A stretch of 39,816 nucleotides of DNA from Bacteroidales bacterium UBA5371 (GTDB taxonomy: Bacteria > Bacteroidota > Bacteroidia > Bacteroidales > P3). The stretch spans positions 1 to 39,816 of the forward strand of contig DHPF01000009.1 of the NCBI GenBank assembly GCA_002407855.1, read 5' to 3'. The notes under the pieces were generated by a model. That model was not told the origin of the DNA, ran no database searches, and saw only the letters and a list, made by a program, of their open reading frames with translations. Below, piece by piece: positions 8,343 to 17,506 of the stretch (the first letter of the stretch is position 1; the number at the start of each line of letters is the position of its first letter). The position numbers were made by a program, and so were the translations under genes.

Positions 8343-10508
8343 CTACTTAACGATTGTAAGCTCGTCAATAATATTTTTAGCCCCTGCAAATTTATCAATA
8401 ATAAATAAGCAATAACGAATATCAATAGAAATATTTCTACACTGGTCAGCATCATACATAATATCGCTCATTGTCCCTTCCCAATTCCTATCAAAATTAA
8501 TTCCAACTAAATTACCATTAGCATCTAAAACAGGAGAACCTGAATTGCCTCCCGTTGTGTGATTGGAAGCAATAAAAGCAATAGGCATTTCGCCCTTCTC
8601 ATTTGCATAAATGCCATAGTCTTTATTATTATAAAGCTCTTTAAGCCTCTTCTCAACAACATAATCATATATCTCAGGATTTTCTTTTTCCATTATACCA
8701 TCAATAGTTGTATGAGTTAGATAAGTAACCCCATCTCTTGGTTTATATGTTTTAATATTTCCATAAGCCACCCTTAAAGTAAGATTAGCATCAGGATAAA
8801 ACTCCTTTGCAGAATTCATATCCATAATACCTCTAACATAAATTCTATACAAACTATCAATCTTATTATCAACATCTATCAAAACAGGAACATTTTTATC
8901 AATAACAACTTCCCAAATAGATGAGAGAAGTTCAATAGCAGGGTCTTCTAATGCCTTATTGGGTTTGAATTTCTTCAAACGCTTTTGAGAAGACTTCAAG
9001 TTAGAAAGAAATGAATTATCATATACATAAGCGAAATAACTTTCTACATTACCCTTATGATTAAGGTCTATCTTTTCCCTAATCCAAGGATAGTTGAGCT
9101 TAGCAAAGTCATTATAAAATATTTTCATAGTCTCAATAAATATAGCCTTATCAACCTTTATATGCCTTTGATAATCATTATTAAAATACTTCTCCAATCT
9201 ATCAAGAGTTTTGTCTGCTTGCTCTTGCAAAGCCTCCTTACTTAAATTATCTTTCTTATCATTATTAATAACGGAAAGAACCAAACGAGCATTCTTCATC
9301 AAATCAGAAGCCAAAACAGCTTCTGTTAAATACAAATAAGACATCTCCAACTTAGAACTCTCCGAATATAATTTCTCAAAAGAGTTAATCAAACCCCCGT
9401 AATCCTCTTTTCTTTGAGTAGTAACATTAGCCCAAAGATTAAACTCCCTTTCAAAATCTTTTTTCTTTTCAACTGCATTCAATCTTTTCAAACCCCTAAC
9501 CTCTCCAATCCATTTCTTCCAACCATTAGCAATACCTGCAACTCCTGCTGCATAACGCAAACGTTGAGCAGAACTTTCATTCATTGCCGCATTATAAACA
9601 TCAAGCCTTGACTTCCTAACCTTTATGCGTGCAGGGTCTTCATAATTCATAACCCTATCAACAGCAAAAGAAGTCAAGAACTGCTGAGTTGTTCCAGGAT
9701 AACCAAACACAAAAGTAAAATCACCCTCTTTTAGCCCTTGTAAATTAATTTTTAAAAACTTCTTAGGCTTAAACGGCACATTATCTTTTGAATATTTGGC
9801 AGGCTTATTATCCTTGTCGGCATACACCCTAAAAATAGAGAAATCTCCCGTATGACGAGGCCACATCCAATTGTCAGTATCGCCCCCAAATTTTCCAATA
9901 TTGGAAGGAGGAGCCCCAACCAAACGAATATCAGTAAAGACCTCATTAACATAAAGGAAGTATTGATTTCCATAATAAAAAGGTTTCACTATGGCTTCAT
10001 AATGAGTATTCTCGGTAGCCTTTTGAGTTATTTCCTTAATGTTTTTTTCTACAACCTCTGCTCTTTCCTTCTCGCTCATTTTATTAGTTATGCCATCAAG
10101 TACCCTATCAGTAACATCTTCCATATAAACAAGCTGAGTAATGGAAAGCCCATTGCAAGGGAGCTCCTCTGTTTTTTGCATAGCCCAAAAGCCATTAGTC
10201 AAATAGTCTCTTTCAACCGTACTTTGGCGAACAATATAACTATAACCACAGTGATGATTTGTTAGCAAAAGACCCTCGTTAGAAACAAACTCACCTGTAC
10301 ATCCCGAGCCAAAAAGCATAATGGCATCTTTCAAAGAAGCGTTATTCACATCATAAATATCTTTTGCAGTAATTTTCATTCCATTTTTCTGCATATCTGC
10401 TTCTTTCTTTTGGATAAGAAGTGGAAGCCACATCCCTTCATCAGCCAATGAAACCATTGGAAGCAAAAGCCCCAGTAAAGTAGTAAATAAAAAAAGTTTT
10501 CTTTTCAT
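8343..10508 (-). CDS. S46-family dipeptidyl-peptidase, DPP11 type
   Basis: A 721-residue periplasmic serine exopeptidase that removes dipeptides from peptide N-termini. A signal peptide covers about residues 1-22. The chymotrypsin-like triad is visible: His85 in LLTNHHCGY, Asp222 in TGDFSIF and Ser656 in TGGNSGSP. The residue 18 positions after the serine is Arg674 (FDRNWEG). In Porphyromonas gingivalis DPP11 the corresponding Arg673 sets preference for Asp or Glu at P1, whereas DPP7 has Gly there, so acidic specificity is the likely assignment. Such enzymes feed peptide-fermenting Bacteroidota. It heads an apparent operon with pheT, with a promoter box at 10585-10592. Confidence 0.93.
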   Translation of the reverse strand: MKRKLFLFTTLLGLLLPMVSLADEGMWLPLLIQKKEADMQKNGMKITAKDIYDVNNASLKDAIMLFGSGCTGEFVSNEGLLLTNHHCGYSYIVRQSTVERDYLTNGFWAMQKTEELPCNGLSITQLVYMEDVTDRVLDGITNKMSEKERAEVVEKNIKEITQKATENTHYEAIVKPFYYGNQYFLYVNEVFTDIRLVGAPPSNIGKFGGDTDNWMWPRHTGDFSIFRVYADKDNKPAKYSKDNVPFKPKKFLKINLQGLKEGDFTFVFGYPGTTQQFLTSFAVDRVMNYEDPARIKVRKSRLDVYNAAMNESSAQRLRYAAGVAGIANGWKKWIGEVRGLKRLNAVEKKKDFEREFNLWANVTTQRKEDYGGLINSFEKLYSESSKLEMSYLYLTEAVLASDLMKNARLVLSVINNDKKDNLSKEALQEQADKTLDRLEKYFNNDYQRHIKVDKAIFIETMKIFYNDFAKLNYPWIREKIDLNHKGNVESYFAYVYDNSFLSNLKSSQKRLKKFKPNKALEDPAIELLSSIWEVVIDKNVPVLIDVDNKIDSLYRIYVRGIMDMNSAKEFYPDANLTLRVAYGNIKTYKPRDGVTYLTHTTIDGIMEKENPEIYDYVVEKRLKELYNNKDYGIYANEKGEMPIAFIASNHTTGGNSGSPVLDANGNLVGINFDRNWEGTMSDIMYDADQCRNISIDIRYCLFIIDKFAGAKNIIDELTIVK

Positions 10509-10584
10509 AGCATATCAATGTTTAATTATAAATCATAATAAATAAAACCTAAAATTCCATTAAGTAATCAAAGATTTTAGAATG

Positions 10585-10592
10585 CAAATCTA
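10585..10592 (-). promoter_or_regulatory. -7 box of the DPP11-pheT operon promoter
   Basis: TAGATTTG on the minus strand fits TAnnTTTG, with TTG about 19 bp upstream as a weak -33. The predicted leader is about 70 nt. Confidence 0.5.
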
Positions 10593-10690
10593 CAAATAAT
10601 CTCTCAAAAACCAATCAAAACTACATTAAGAGATTAAAAGATGTAGTAAAATAGATGATTTATGGAAATCAAATATTGTTTAAAGAAAAT

Positions 10691-10774
10691 GAATCTTGAT
10701 TTCAGAAAAATGAATCTTAGTTTTAATTTTTTGTCTTTTGATTCTAATTTTTTAGAATCAAGTTTCAGTAAATT
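10691..10774. repeat. 21-bp array C (4 units)
   Basis: Four 21-bp units start at 10691, 10712, 10733 and 10754, with columns matching arrays B and D-G (CTTGATTTCAG, TTTCAGTAAATT). A weaker unit precedes at 10670. The array lies in the 336-bp divergent spacer between the DPP11 and mfd genes, between their two promoter boxes. One plus-strand frame is open from an ATG at 10662 to a TAG at 10815-10817 (51 codons) and reads as heptads such as NLDFRKM, NLSFNFL and SFDSNFL. I do not call it a gene because the same pattern occurs elsewhere without a start codon. Confidence 0.87.
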
Positions 10775-10832
10775 CTTTCCTTATTTCATTTTAAAAAGTT
10801 TTAGATTTATTGGATAGATATTTCTTCTTTTG

Positions 10833-10840
10833 TAATTTTG
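10833..10840 (+). promoter_or_regulatory. -7 box of the mfd promoter, immediately before the start codon
   Basis: TAATTTTG fits TAnnTTTG, with TTGG near the -33 position (10810-10813). It ends only 4 bp before the GTG start at 10845, so the predicted transcript begins at or within a base or two of the start codon. Confidence 0.55.
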
Positions 10841-10844
10841 CAGA

Positions 10845-13800
10845 GTGAAAGAATTATTAGATAGGTACTCTAAGCATCCTAAATACATTGATATACTCCG
10901 AAAAATTACCTCTAATGGAGCAAGACTAAATATTCAATCTTTGGCAGGAAGTAGTATGAGCCTTTGTGTTGCTACTTCTGTTTCTTTGTCCAAAGAGTTT
11001 ACTCATCTTATCATAATGCCCGATAAGGAAAGGGCAGCTTACTTTTGCAACGATATTGAACAAATGTTTTCAGAACAAGACCTTGACTATTCTAAAAAGA
11101 ATGTGCTCTTTTATCCTGCCTCCTACAAAAAGCCCTATCAAATTGAACAGATTGATAATGCTAATATATTACTTAGGGCTGAGGTTTTAAATAGGCTAAA
11201 TAATAACTCCCAAACCGTGATTGTGTCTTATCCAGAGGCTCTTTTGGAAAAGGTTGTTTCTAAACAAGTACTTACAAAGAATACTTTAAAGATTGCTTTA
11301 AAGGAACCTTTGTCCATTGATTTTGTTATTGATGTCTTAGACGAGTATGCTTTTGAGAGGGTTGATTTTGTTGTTTCGCCAGGAGAGTATGCTGTTCGTG
11401 GAGGGATTATTGATGTGTTTTCTTTTTCCAATGAGTATCCTTATAGAATAGAATTTTATGGTGATGATGTTGAAAGTTTAAGAACTTTTGATGTTGTTTC
11501 ACAGCTTACAATTGAAGAAAGGGAAACTTTGGTTATTGTTCCAAATATTCAAAACGAAACAATAACCAATCAAAAGAGGGTTTCACTTGTGGATTATTTT
11601 GGGCAGAACACAATTGTTTGGGTTGAGCATCTAAGCTTTTGTTTGGATAGGATAGAAAAAGAATATGAGTTTTGCCAAAGAACTTATTTGGAGTTGCAAA
11701 ACAAAGAGCTGCATCTTAAACCACAGGAGTTGTTTAACTCTTCCGAAGATTTTAAAAAGAGTATTTTAAATCATTCAATTGTTGAGTTGGGTTCTGATAG
11801 TGTGCTTTCAAAAGATGATGTAATTAGTTTCAATACAAGTGGCCAGCCGCCATTTAAAAAGAATTTTTCTCTACTTATTGACGCCCTTAAATCGCAAGCT
11901 GAACACGGCTTTACTAATTTCTTTTGCGTTGAGAACCCTAAGCAAAAAGATAGGATAGAGAAGATACTAAAAGAGTTTGGAGGCAACTCGCCGCTGTTGA
12001 ATGTTCATTATAAACTTAATTCTATTAGCTCTGGGTTTGTTGATCAGGATGTGAAGGTAGCACTCTTTACCGACCATGAACTTTTTGAACGCTATCATAA
12101 ATACAAACTAAGAGACCAGAAGTATAATATAGAAGCCCTTACGCTCAAAGATATTTTACAATTAAAGCCTGGTGATTTTATAACGCATATTGATTATGGC
12201 GTTGGGAAGTTTGCAGGCTTGGAAAAATTGGAAAATAACGGCAGAATTCAGGAGACTATACGTCTTTTGTACAAAGACAACGATATTCTTTATGTAAGCA
12301 TACATGCTCTTCACAAAATATCACGTTATTCTGGTAATGAAGGAACAGCTCCCACTCTTCATAGACTTGGTTCCAACACGTGGAACAACCTAAAAAACAA
12401 AACCAAACAAAGAGTAAAAGATATTGCCAAGGACCTTATTGCACTTTATGCTAAGAGAAAGGCTTCTTTGGGTTTTGCTTTCTCTGCTGACTCTTATCTT
12501 CAACACGAACTTGAAGCCTCATTTATTTATGAGGATACGCCCGACCAATATAAAACAACCAAGGCTGTCAAAAAAGATATGGAGAGTAGAATTCCAATGG
12601 ATAGGTTAGTTTGTGGTGATGTTGGCTTTGGCAAAACAGAAATTGCCATTAGGGCTGCTTTTAAAGCCGTAGCCGATAGCAAACAGGTTGCAGTGCTTGT
12701 CCCAACTACCATTTTGGCTTACCAACACTATAAAACCTTTTCCGAAAGGCTTGAAAATATGCCTTGTAAAGTAGATTATATTAATAGGTTTCGCTCCACA
12801 AAAGAAAAGAAACGCATACTTCAAGAGCTTAAACAAGGAAAAATAGACGTTATTATTGGAACTCATAAGCTTCTTAGCAAGGAAATAGAATTTAAAGACC
12901 TTGGGCTTTTCGTTATTGATGAAGAGCATAAATTTGGAGTTGCAATGAAAGAAAAGCTCAAAACTCTTAAAGTAAATATAGATACTCTTACCCTTACGGC
13001 AACTCCTATTCCCAGAACCTTACAATTCTCACTTATGGGAGCAAGAGACCTCTCCATAATCAACACACCACCACCTAATCGTCAGCCTGTTCAAACTCAA
13101 ATCCACACCTTCGACGAAGAAATCATTAGAGATGCAATACTTTTTGAAATTTCAAGAGCAGGACAAGTCTATTTTGTTCACAACAAAGTTCAAAACATTG
13201 AAGAGATAGCAGGGATTGTTCGTCGTTTAGTTCCTGATGCAAAGGTTATAATAGGACACGGACAAATGAAAGGCGAAGAATTAGAAGATGTAATGTATAA
13301 TTTTATTGAAGGAAATTACGATGTGCTTGTCTCAACTACCATTGTGGAGAATGGATTGGATATTCCCAATGCCAATACCATAATAATAAATCAAGCACAA
13401 AACTATGGACTTTCCGACCTTCACCAGCTAAGAGGCAGAGTTGGGAGAAGCAATAAGAAGGCTTTTTGTTATCTATTGACTCCTCCAATGAGTTTAATAA
13501 CACAAGAGGCTCAAAAACGTTTGAAAGCAATTGAAGATTTCTCCAATATAGGTTCTGGATTTAGCATCGCAATGAGAGATCTTGACATTCGTGGAGCTGG
13601 CAATATCCTTGGAGCAGAGCAAAGCGGTTTTATCTCAGAAATAGGTTTTGAAATGTATCATAAAATTCTTAACGAAGCCATTGAAGAACTTAAACAGACA
13701 GAATTTAAGGAGCTTTATAAGACAATGGAAGATGAAAACTTGGATATTGGGAATTATTCCAAAGAATGTAGTATTGAAACTGACTTAGAGATTTTAATTC

Positions 13801-14216
13801 CTGATGCATATGTAACAAGCACTATTGAGAGGCTTAACCTATATAAAGAATTAGATAACTTGGAGACAGAAAAAGAATTAGCAGACTTTGCTAAGCACAT
13901 AAAAGATAGGTTTGGCAATATTCCTATTGAAACTCTTGAACTTATAGATACCATAAAACTTCGTCAGAGAGCAAAAAGCGTAGGAATAGAGAAATTAGTT
14001 CTCAAAAGGGATAAAATGTTAGCTACCTTTGCACAAGAAAAGGGCTCTAAGTATTACGAAACAGATATTTTTGGGAGCATACTTATTTATGTCCAGTCGT
14101 ATCCTAACAATACACAATTAAAAGAAAATAATAATAAATTAACCCTTATTATCTCTCCAATAAAATCCATTTCTGAGGCATTAAAAGTTTTTGAAACGAT
14201 TGATAAAATGAGCTAA
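10845..14216 (+). CDS. mfd: Transcription-repair coupling factor
   Basis: A 1123-residue DNA translocase that removes stalled RNA polymerase at lesions and recruits UvrA. The N-terminal third is the UvrB-homology module. The CarD/RID polymerase-interaction domain lies at ~438-500 (LKPGDFITHIDYGVGKFAG). Walker A is GDVGFGKTE at ~591. The Walker B box is DEEH at ~692, followed by TLTATPIPRTLQFSLMGARD and the QLRGRVGRS motif VI. A TRCF-type C-terminal domain completes the usual length. The start is a GTG; the following residues (VKELLDRYSKHP) fit the family N-terminus and no better ATG exists nearby. The promoter box abuts the start codon, so the mRNA may be leaderless. Confidence 0.97.
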   Translation: MKELLDRYSKHPKYIDILRKITSNGARLNIQSLAGSSMSLCVATSVSLSKEFTHLIIMPDKERAAYFCNDIEQMFSEQDLDYSKKNVLFYPASYKKPYQIEQIDNANILLRAEVLNRLNNNSQTVIVSYPEALLEKVVSKQVLTKNTLKIALKEPLSIDFVIDVLDEYAFERVDFVVSPGEYAVRGGIIDVFSFSNEYPYRIEFYGDDVESLRTFDVVSQLTIEERETLVIVPNIQNETITNQKRVSLVDYFGQNTIVWVEHLSFCLDRIEKEYEFCQRTYLELQNKELHLKPQELFNSSEDFKKSILNHSIVELGSDSVLSKDDVISFNTSGQPPFKKNFSLLIDALKSQAEHGFTNFFCVENPKQKDRIEKILKEFGGNSPLLNVHYKLNSISSGFVDQDVKVALFTDHELFERYHKYKLRDQKYNIEALTLKDILQLKPGDFITHIDYGVGKFAGLEKLENNGRIQETIRLLYKDNDILYVSIHALHKISRYSGNEGTAPTLHRLGSNTWNNLKNKTKQRVKDIAKDLIALYAKRKASLGFAFSADSYLQHELEASFIYEDTPDQYKTTKAVKKDMESRIPMDRLVCGDVGFGKTEIAIRAAFKAVADSKQVAVLVPTTILAYQHYKTFSERLENMPCKVDYINRFRSTKEKKRILQELKQGKIDVIIGTHKLLSKEIEFKDLGLFVIDEEHKFGVAMKEKLKTLKVNIDTLTLTATPIPRTLQFSLMGARDLSIINTPPPNRQPVQTQIHTFDEEIIRDAILFEISRAGQVYFVHNKVQNIEEIAGIVRRLVPDAKVIIGHGQMKGEELEDVMYNFIEGNYDVLVSTTIVENGLDIPNANTIIINQAQNYGLSDLHQLRGRVGRSNKKAFCYLLTPPMSLITQEAQKRLKAIEDFSNIGSGFSIAMRDLDIRGAGNILGAEQSGFISEIGFEMYHKILNEAIEELKQTEFKELYKTMEDENLDIGNYSKECSIETDLEILIPDAYVTSTIERLNLYKELDNLETEKELADFAKHIKDRFGNIPIETLELIDTIKLRQRAKSVGIEKLVLKRDKMLATFAQEKGSKYYETDIFGSILIYVQSYPNNTQLKENNNKLTLIISPIKSISEALKVFETIDKMS

Positions 14217-14295
14217 ACTATATTAGCATAGCACAATAAATATCTATATTTATAGTTTTAAGGTATTAACTGGTAAACACAAAAATAAAGATAAC

Positions 14296-15963
14296 ATGAA
14301 AACAGATTTAGAAATTTCACGAGAGTATTCAATAAAGCATATTAGAGATATTGCACAAGGACTCAATGTGAATAAAGATGAAATAGACTATTACGGAAAA
14401 TATAAGGCAAAACTTCCTTTAAGTTTAATTGATAACGAAAAGGTAAAGAAATCAAAATTAGTATTAGTTACAGCCATTACACCAACTCCTGCTGGGGAAG
14501 GTAAAACAACGGTATCAATTGGGCTTTCAATGGCACTCAACAAAATTGGCAAAAAAACAACTGTTGTTCTTCGTGAGCCTTCGCTTGGTCCTGTCTTTGG
14601 AGTTAAGGGAGGGGCTGCTGGTGGAGGCTATTCGCAGGTTGTACCTATGGAAGATATTAACTTGCATTTCACAGGCGACTTTGCTGCAATTGAAAAAGCT
14701 CATAATCTACTTGCTGCAATAATTGACAATAATGTTCAAAGCAAGAAGAATAATTTGAATATTGACCCTCGCACAATTCGTTGGCCAATGGTAATGGATA
14801 TGAACGACAGAACACTAAGGCAGATTGTGATAGGATTGGGTGGAAGCAGTAATGGTGTTGTTAGAGAGAGTGGTTTTAAGATTACTGCGGCTTCTGAGGT
14901 TATGGCTATTTTGTGTATGAGTTCAGGTCTTGAAGATTTAAAACAAAGATTAGGGAATATTTTTATTGGTTATACCTACGATAAGAAGCCTATATTTGCA
15001 AGAGACTTAAAGGCAAATGGTGCTATGGCAGTTCTTTTGAAAGATGCTATCAAGCCTAATTTGGTTCAAACAACCGAAGGTACGCCTGCCATTATTCACG
15101 GAGGCCCTTTTGCAAATATTGCTCAAGGAACAAACACAATTATTGGAACAAAAATGGGGATGAGCCTATCGGATATTGTTGTAACAGAGGCTGGGTTTGG
15201 TGCTGATTTGGGAGCAGAGAAGTTTATAGATATCAAATGTAGGGAGTCTGGGCTTAGACCAGATGCAATTGTTTTGGTTGCAACGATTCGCGCCTTGCGT
15301 TATCATGGAGGATTAGGCGTTAAAGAAATAAGTAATCCTAATCTTGAAGCCGTTAAAAAAGGGATAGAGAATTTAGAGAAACATATAGAGAACATAAAGC
15401 TTTTTGGACTAACACCAATTGTTGCCATAAATAAGTTTGCCAACGATTTACAAGAAGAGTTAGAGTATGTGAAAACATTCTGTGATGCTTTGGATGTTAA
15501 GGCTTTTGATTGTGAGGTTTGGTCAAAAGGTTCTGAGGGAGCAATTGATATTGCTAAGGAGATAGAAAAAGACATTCAAACAAAAGAGGAAATCAAATTC
15601 ATTTACGATAATGCATCTTCAATTGAGGATAAGGTCAGTTCAATAGCGATGAAACTATATGGAGCGAAGAAAGTTGAGTTTTCCACAAAGGCATCTTCCG
15701 AAATAAAGAAAATTAATGAGTTAGGCTTTTCTTCCTTGCCAATTTGCATTGCCAAAACACAGAAATCAATTTCCGATGACCCAAGTCTAAGAGCAAGACC
15801 AAAAGACTTTACGTTTAAGGTAAGAGATGTTGAGATTTCTTCTGGGGCTGGCTTTATTGTTGCCATTGCAGGAGAGATGATGTTAATGCCAGGGCTTCCC
15901 GAAATTCCATCATCGGAGAATATTGATATAGATAATGATGGAAATATAATAGGTCTTTTCTAA
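14296..15963 (+). CDS. fhs: Formate--tetrahydrofolate ligase
   Basis: A 555-residue cytoplasmic enzyme that makes 10-formyl-THF from formate, THF and ATP, supplying one-carbon units for purines and fMet. The P-loop-like TPTPAGEGKTT sits at ~62-72 and is followed by other family motifs: LREPSLGPVFGVKGGAAGGGY, HFTGDFAA and ITEAGFGADLGAEKF-like text (here VTEAGFGADLG). The length equals the family norm. It starts 79 bp after mfd with no clear TAnnTTTG box between them, so it may be co-transcribed with mfd or use a weak promoter. A terminator and array D follow. Confidence 0.97.
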   Translation: MKTDLEISREYSIKHIRDIAQGLNVNKDEIDYYGKYKAKLPLSLIDNEKVKKSKLVLVTAITPTPAGEGKTTVSIGLSMALNKIGKKTTVVLREPSLGPVFGVKGGAAGGGYSQVVPMEDINLHFTGDFAAIEKAHNLLAAIIDNNVQSKKNNLNIDPRTIRWPMVMDMNDRTLRQIVIGLGGSSNGVVRESGFKITAASEVMAILCMSSGLEDLKQRLGNIFIGYTYDKKPIFARDLKANGAMAVLLKDAIKPNLVQTTEGTPAIIHGGPFANIAQGTNTIIGTKMGMSLSDIVVTEAGFGADLGAEKFIDIKCRESGLRPDAIVLVATIRALRYHGGLGVKEISNPNLEAVKKGIENLEKHIENIKLFGLTPIVAINKFANDLQEELEYVKTFCDALDVKAFDCEVWSKGSEGAIDIAKEIEKDIQTKEEIKFIYDNASSIEDKVSSIAMKLYGAKKVEFSTKASSEIKKINELGFSSLPICIAKTQKSISDDPSLRARPKDFTFKVRDVEISSGAGFIVAIAGEMMLMPGLPEIPSSENIDIDNDGNIIGLF

Positions 15964-16080
15964 AAACACATAGAAGCTTCTTAATAAATAGACCTTTCAT
16001 ATCTTTTGGATAAGATTATTAATTAGTAAGGATCTTAATTCAGAGGGGAAGAGAAATACCTTGAAGTAATAGATAAATAA

Positions 16081-16185
16081 AACCTTGTTTGCGGTAAATT
16101 ATAACGAAGAAAGAAAAAATTAAAACGAAGATTCAGTAAATTAACTCTTGATTTTAATAAATTAAAACGAAGAGTTATTTTGAGG
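16081..16185. repeat. 21-bp array D (5 units)
   Basis: Five units start at 16081, 16102, 16123, 16144 and 16165; the first four end in the same letters (AAATTA or AAAATTA). The words CTTGATTTT, ACGAAGATTCAG and TAAATTA recur. In the plus-strand heptad frame (from 16082) the units read NLVCGKL, stop-RRKKKL, KRRFSKL, TLDFNKL and KRRVILR. On the minus strand a frame reads LRFNLLK, SRVNLLN and LRFNFFF. The array is in the convergent spacer between fhs and the aminotransferase gene, just before the bidirectional terminator. Confidence 0.9.
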
Positions 16186-16196
16186 TTATGAGATAA

Positions 16197-16229
16197 AAAA
16201 ATACCACTCAATAATTGGGTGGTATTTTT
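16197..16229. terminator. Bidirectional intrinsic terminator
   Basis: AAAAATACCACTCAA (16197-16211) pairs with TTGGGTGGTATTTTT (16215-16229) with one G-U pair and a 3-nt loop. It has A-tract and T-tract flanks, so it can end both fhs and the convergent aminotransferase gene. Confidence 0.85.
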
Positions 16230-16258
16230 ATTATAGTTGTGTTTAGTTCCTTTTCCTC

Positions 16259-17458
16259 TTAGTTTGTTCTTCCTGGGTAAACCTTTAAGGCTTCTTCCAA
16301 ACATTTTGCTGCTGCTTTAATGTCCTCAACACATAAGCAATAAGTAATACGAGCTTGTGTCCTTCCTTTTTCAGGATTAGAGTAAAAGCCTGTTGCAGGA
16401 GCTAACATAACGGTTGCTCCATTATAAGAGAACTCTTCCAAGAGCCATTTACAAAACTTATCACTATCGTCAATTGGCATTTGTATCATTGTGTAGAAAG
16501 CTCCTTTTGGCATTGGACAAAAACATCCTGGGATTGCGTTAATGGCTTCAACCAACACTCCTCTACGTTTTGTGTATTCTGCACTAACTTCGGTAAAGTA
16601 TGATTCAGGAGTATCAATTGCTGCTTCGCCAAATATTTGTCCGAAATATGGAGGGCAAAGTCTTGCCTGAGCCATACGCATTGCTGCTCCCATAACTTCT
16701 TTGTTCTTACTTACAATACAACCAACTCTTGCTCCGCAAGCACTATAACGTTTGGATACTGAGTCAACCAATACCACATTTTCTTCCAAGCCTTTTAGGT
16801 TCATAACAGAATTATGCTTTGCTCCATCGTAACAAAACTCTCTGTAAACTTCGTCTGCAAAAAGATAAAGGTCGTATTTCTTTGCTAACTTTCCTAACAC
16901 TTCAAGCTCTTGTTCAGAGTAAAGATATCCTGTTGGGTTGTTAGGGTTACAAACCATAATTGCTTTTGTCTTAGGGGTAATTGCTTTTTCAAAGTCTTCA
17001 ATTGGAGGAAGAGCAAATCCGTTTTCAATGTATGAAGGGATTGTTTTGATAACTACATTACTCTGTATAGCAAAAGAATTATAGTTAGTGTAATATGGCT
17101 CTGGGATAATTATTTCTTCGCCTTCATTCAAGCAAACAGAAAAAGCAAATTGAAGAGCTTCTGAACCTCCATTGGTAACGATAATATCGTTTTCTGTAAC
17201 GTTAATCTTGTTCTTTTGATAATACTCTGCTAATTTCTTTCTGTAAGAAAGATTTCCTGCTGAATTAGTATATTCAACAATAGGCATATTAGCATGCTTC
17301 AAAGCATCAATAGCCCCTTTTGGAGTTAGAATATCAGGTTGTCCAATGTTGAGGTGATAAATCTTAATTCCTCTTTCTTTTGCTGCATCTGCAAAAGGCA
17401 CAAGCTTCCTTATGGCAGAAGCAGGTAATATTTTACCTTTATGCGATATTTGTGGCAT
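16259..17458 (-). CDS. PLP-dependent aminotransferase, class I/II (aspartate-type)
   Basis: A 399-residue fold-type I aminotransferase. The family features are visible: NPNNPTG at 171-177, ADEVY with Asp202 and Tyr205 to hold the cofactor, the Schiff-base lysine Lys236 in SVSKRYS, and a conserved Arg-Val-Gly (244-246). The overall pattern matches the Bacteroidota pyridoxal-phosphate aminotransferases often annotated AspC-like, acting on amino acids such as aspartate, alanine or aromatics; the substrate cannot be fixed. It lies 48 bp after the first DUF1573 gene on the same strand and has no separate promoter box that I can see. Confidence 0.88.
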   Translation of the reverse strand: MPQISHKGKILPASAIRKLVPFADAAKERGIKIYHLNIGQPDILTPKGAIDALKHANMPIVEYTNSAGNLSYRKKLAEYYQKNKINVTENDIIVTNGGSEALQFAFSVCLNEGEEIIIPEPYYTNYNSFAIQSNVVIKTIPSYIENGFALPPIEDFEKAITPKTKAIMVCNPNNPTGYLYSEQELEVLGKLAKKYDLYLFADEVYREFCYDGAKHNSVMNLKGLEENVVLVDSVSKRYSACGARVGCIVSKNKEVMGAAMRMAQARLCPPYFGQIFGEAAIDTPESYFTEVSAEYTKRRGVLVEAINAIPGCFCPMPKGAFYTMIQMPIDDSDKFCKWLLEEFSYNGATVMLAPATGFYSNPEKGRTQARITYCLCVEDIKAAAKCLEEALKVYPGRTN

Positions 17459-17506
17459 AATAAAATTTTTTTGATTAATATTTCAGTGAATTAAATTCTT
17501 CTCAGA

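Noticed and set aside
9852..10265. Plus-strand ORF of 137 codons inside the DPP11 gene
   Set aside because: It is antisense to a clearly conserved peptidase and gives no recognisable protein; it is a shadow ORF.
12606..12929. Minus-strand ORFs inside mfd
   Set aside because: They lie opposite conserved helicase motifs and have no family features.
14217..14295. Riboswitch before fhs
   Set aside because: The spacer is only 79 bp, AT-rich and lacks any conserved stem arrangement; no THF or purine riboswitch pattern is visible.
16035..16304. Minus-strand ORF of 89 codons over array D
   Set aside because: It overlaps the aminotransferase end and the terminator, and its heptad text (LRFNLLK) comes from the 21-bp repeats. 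No signal or promoter supports it as a gene.
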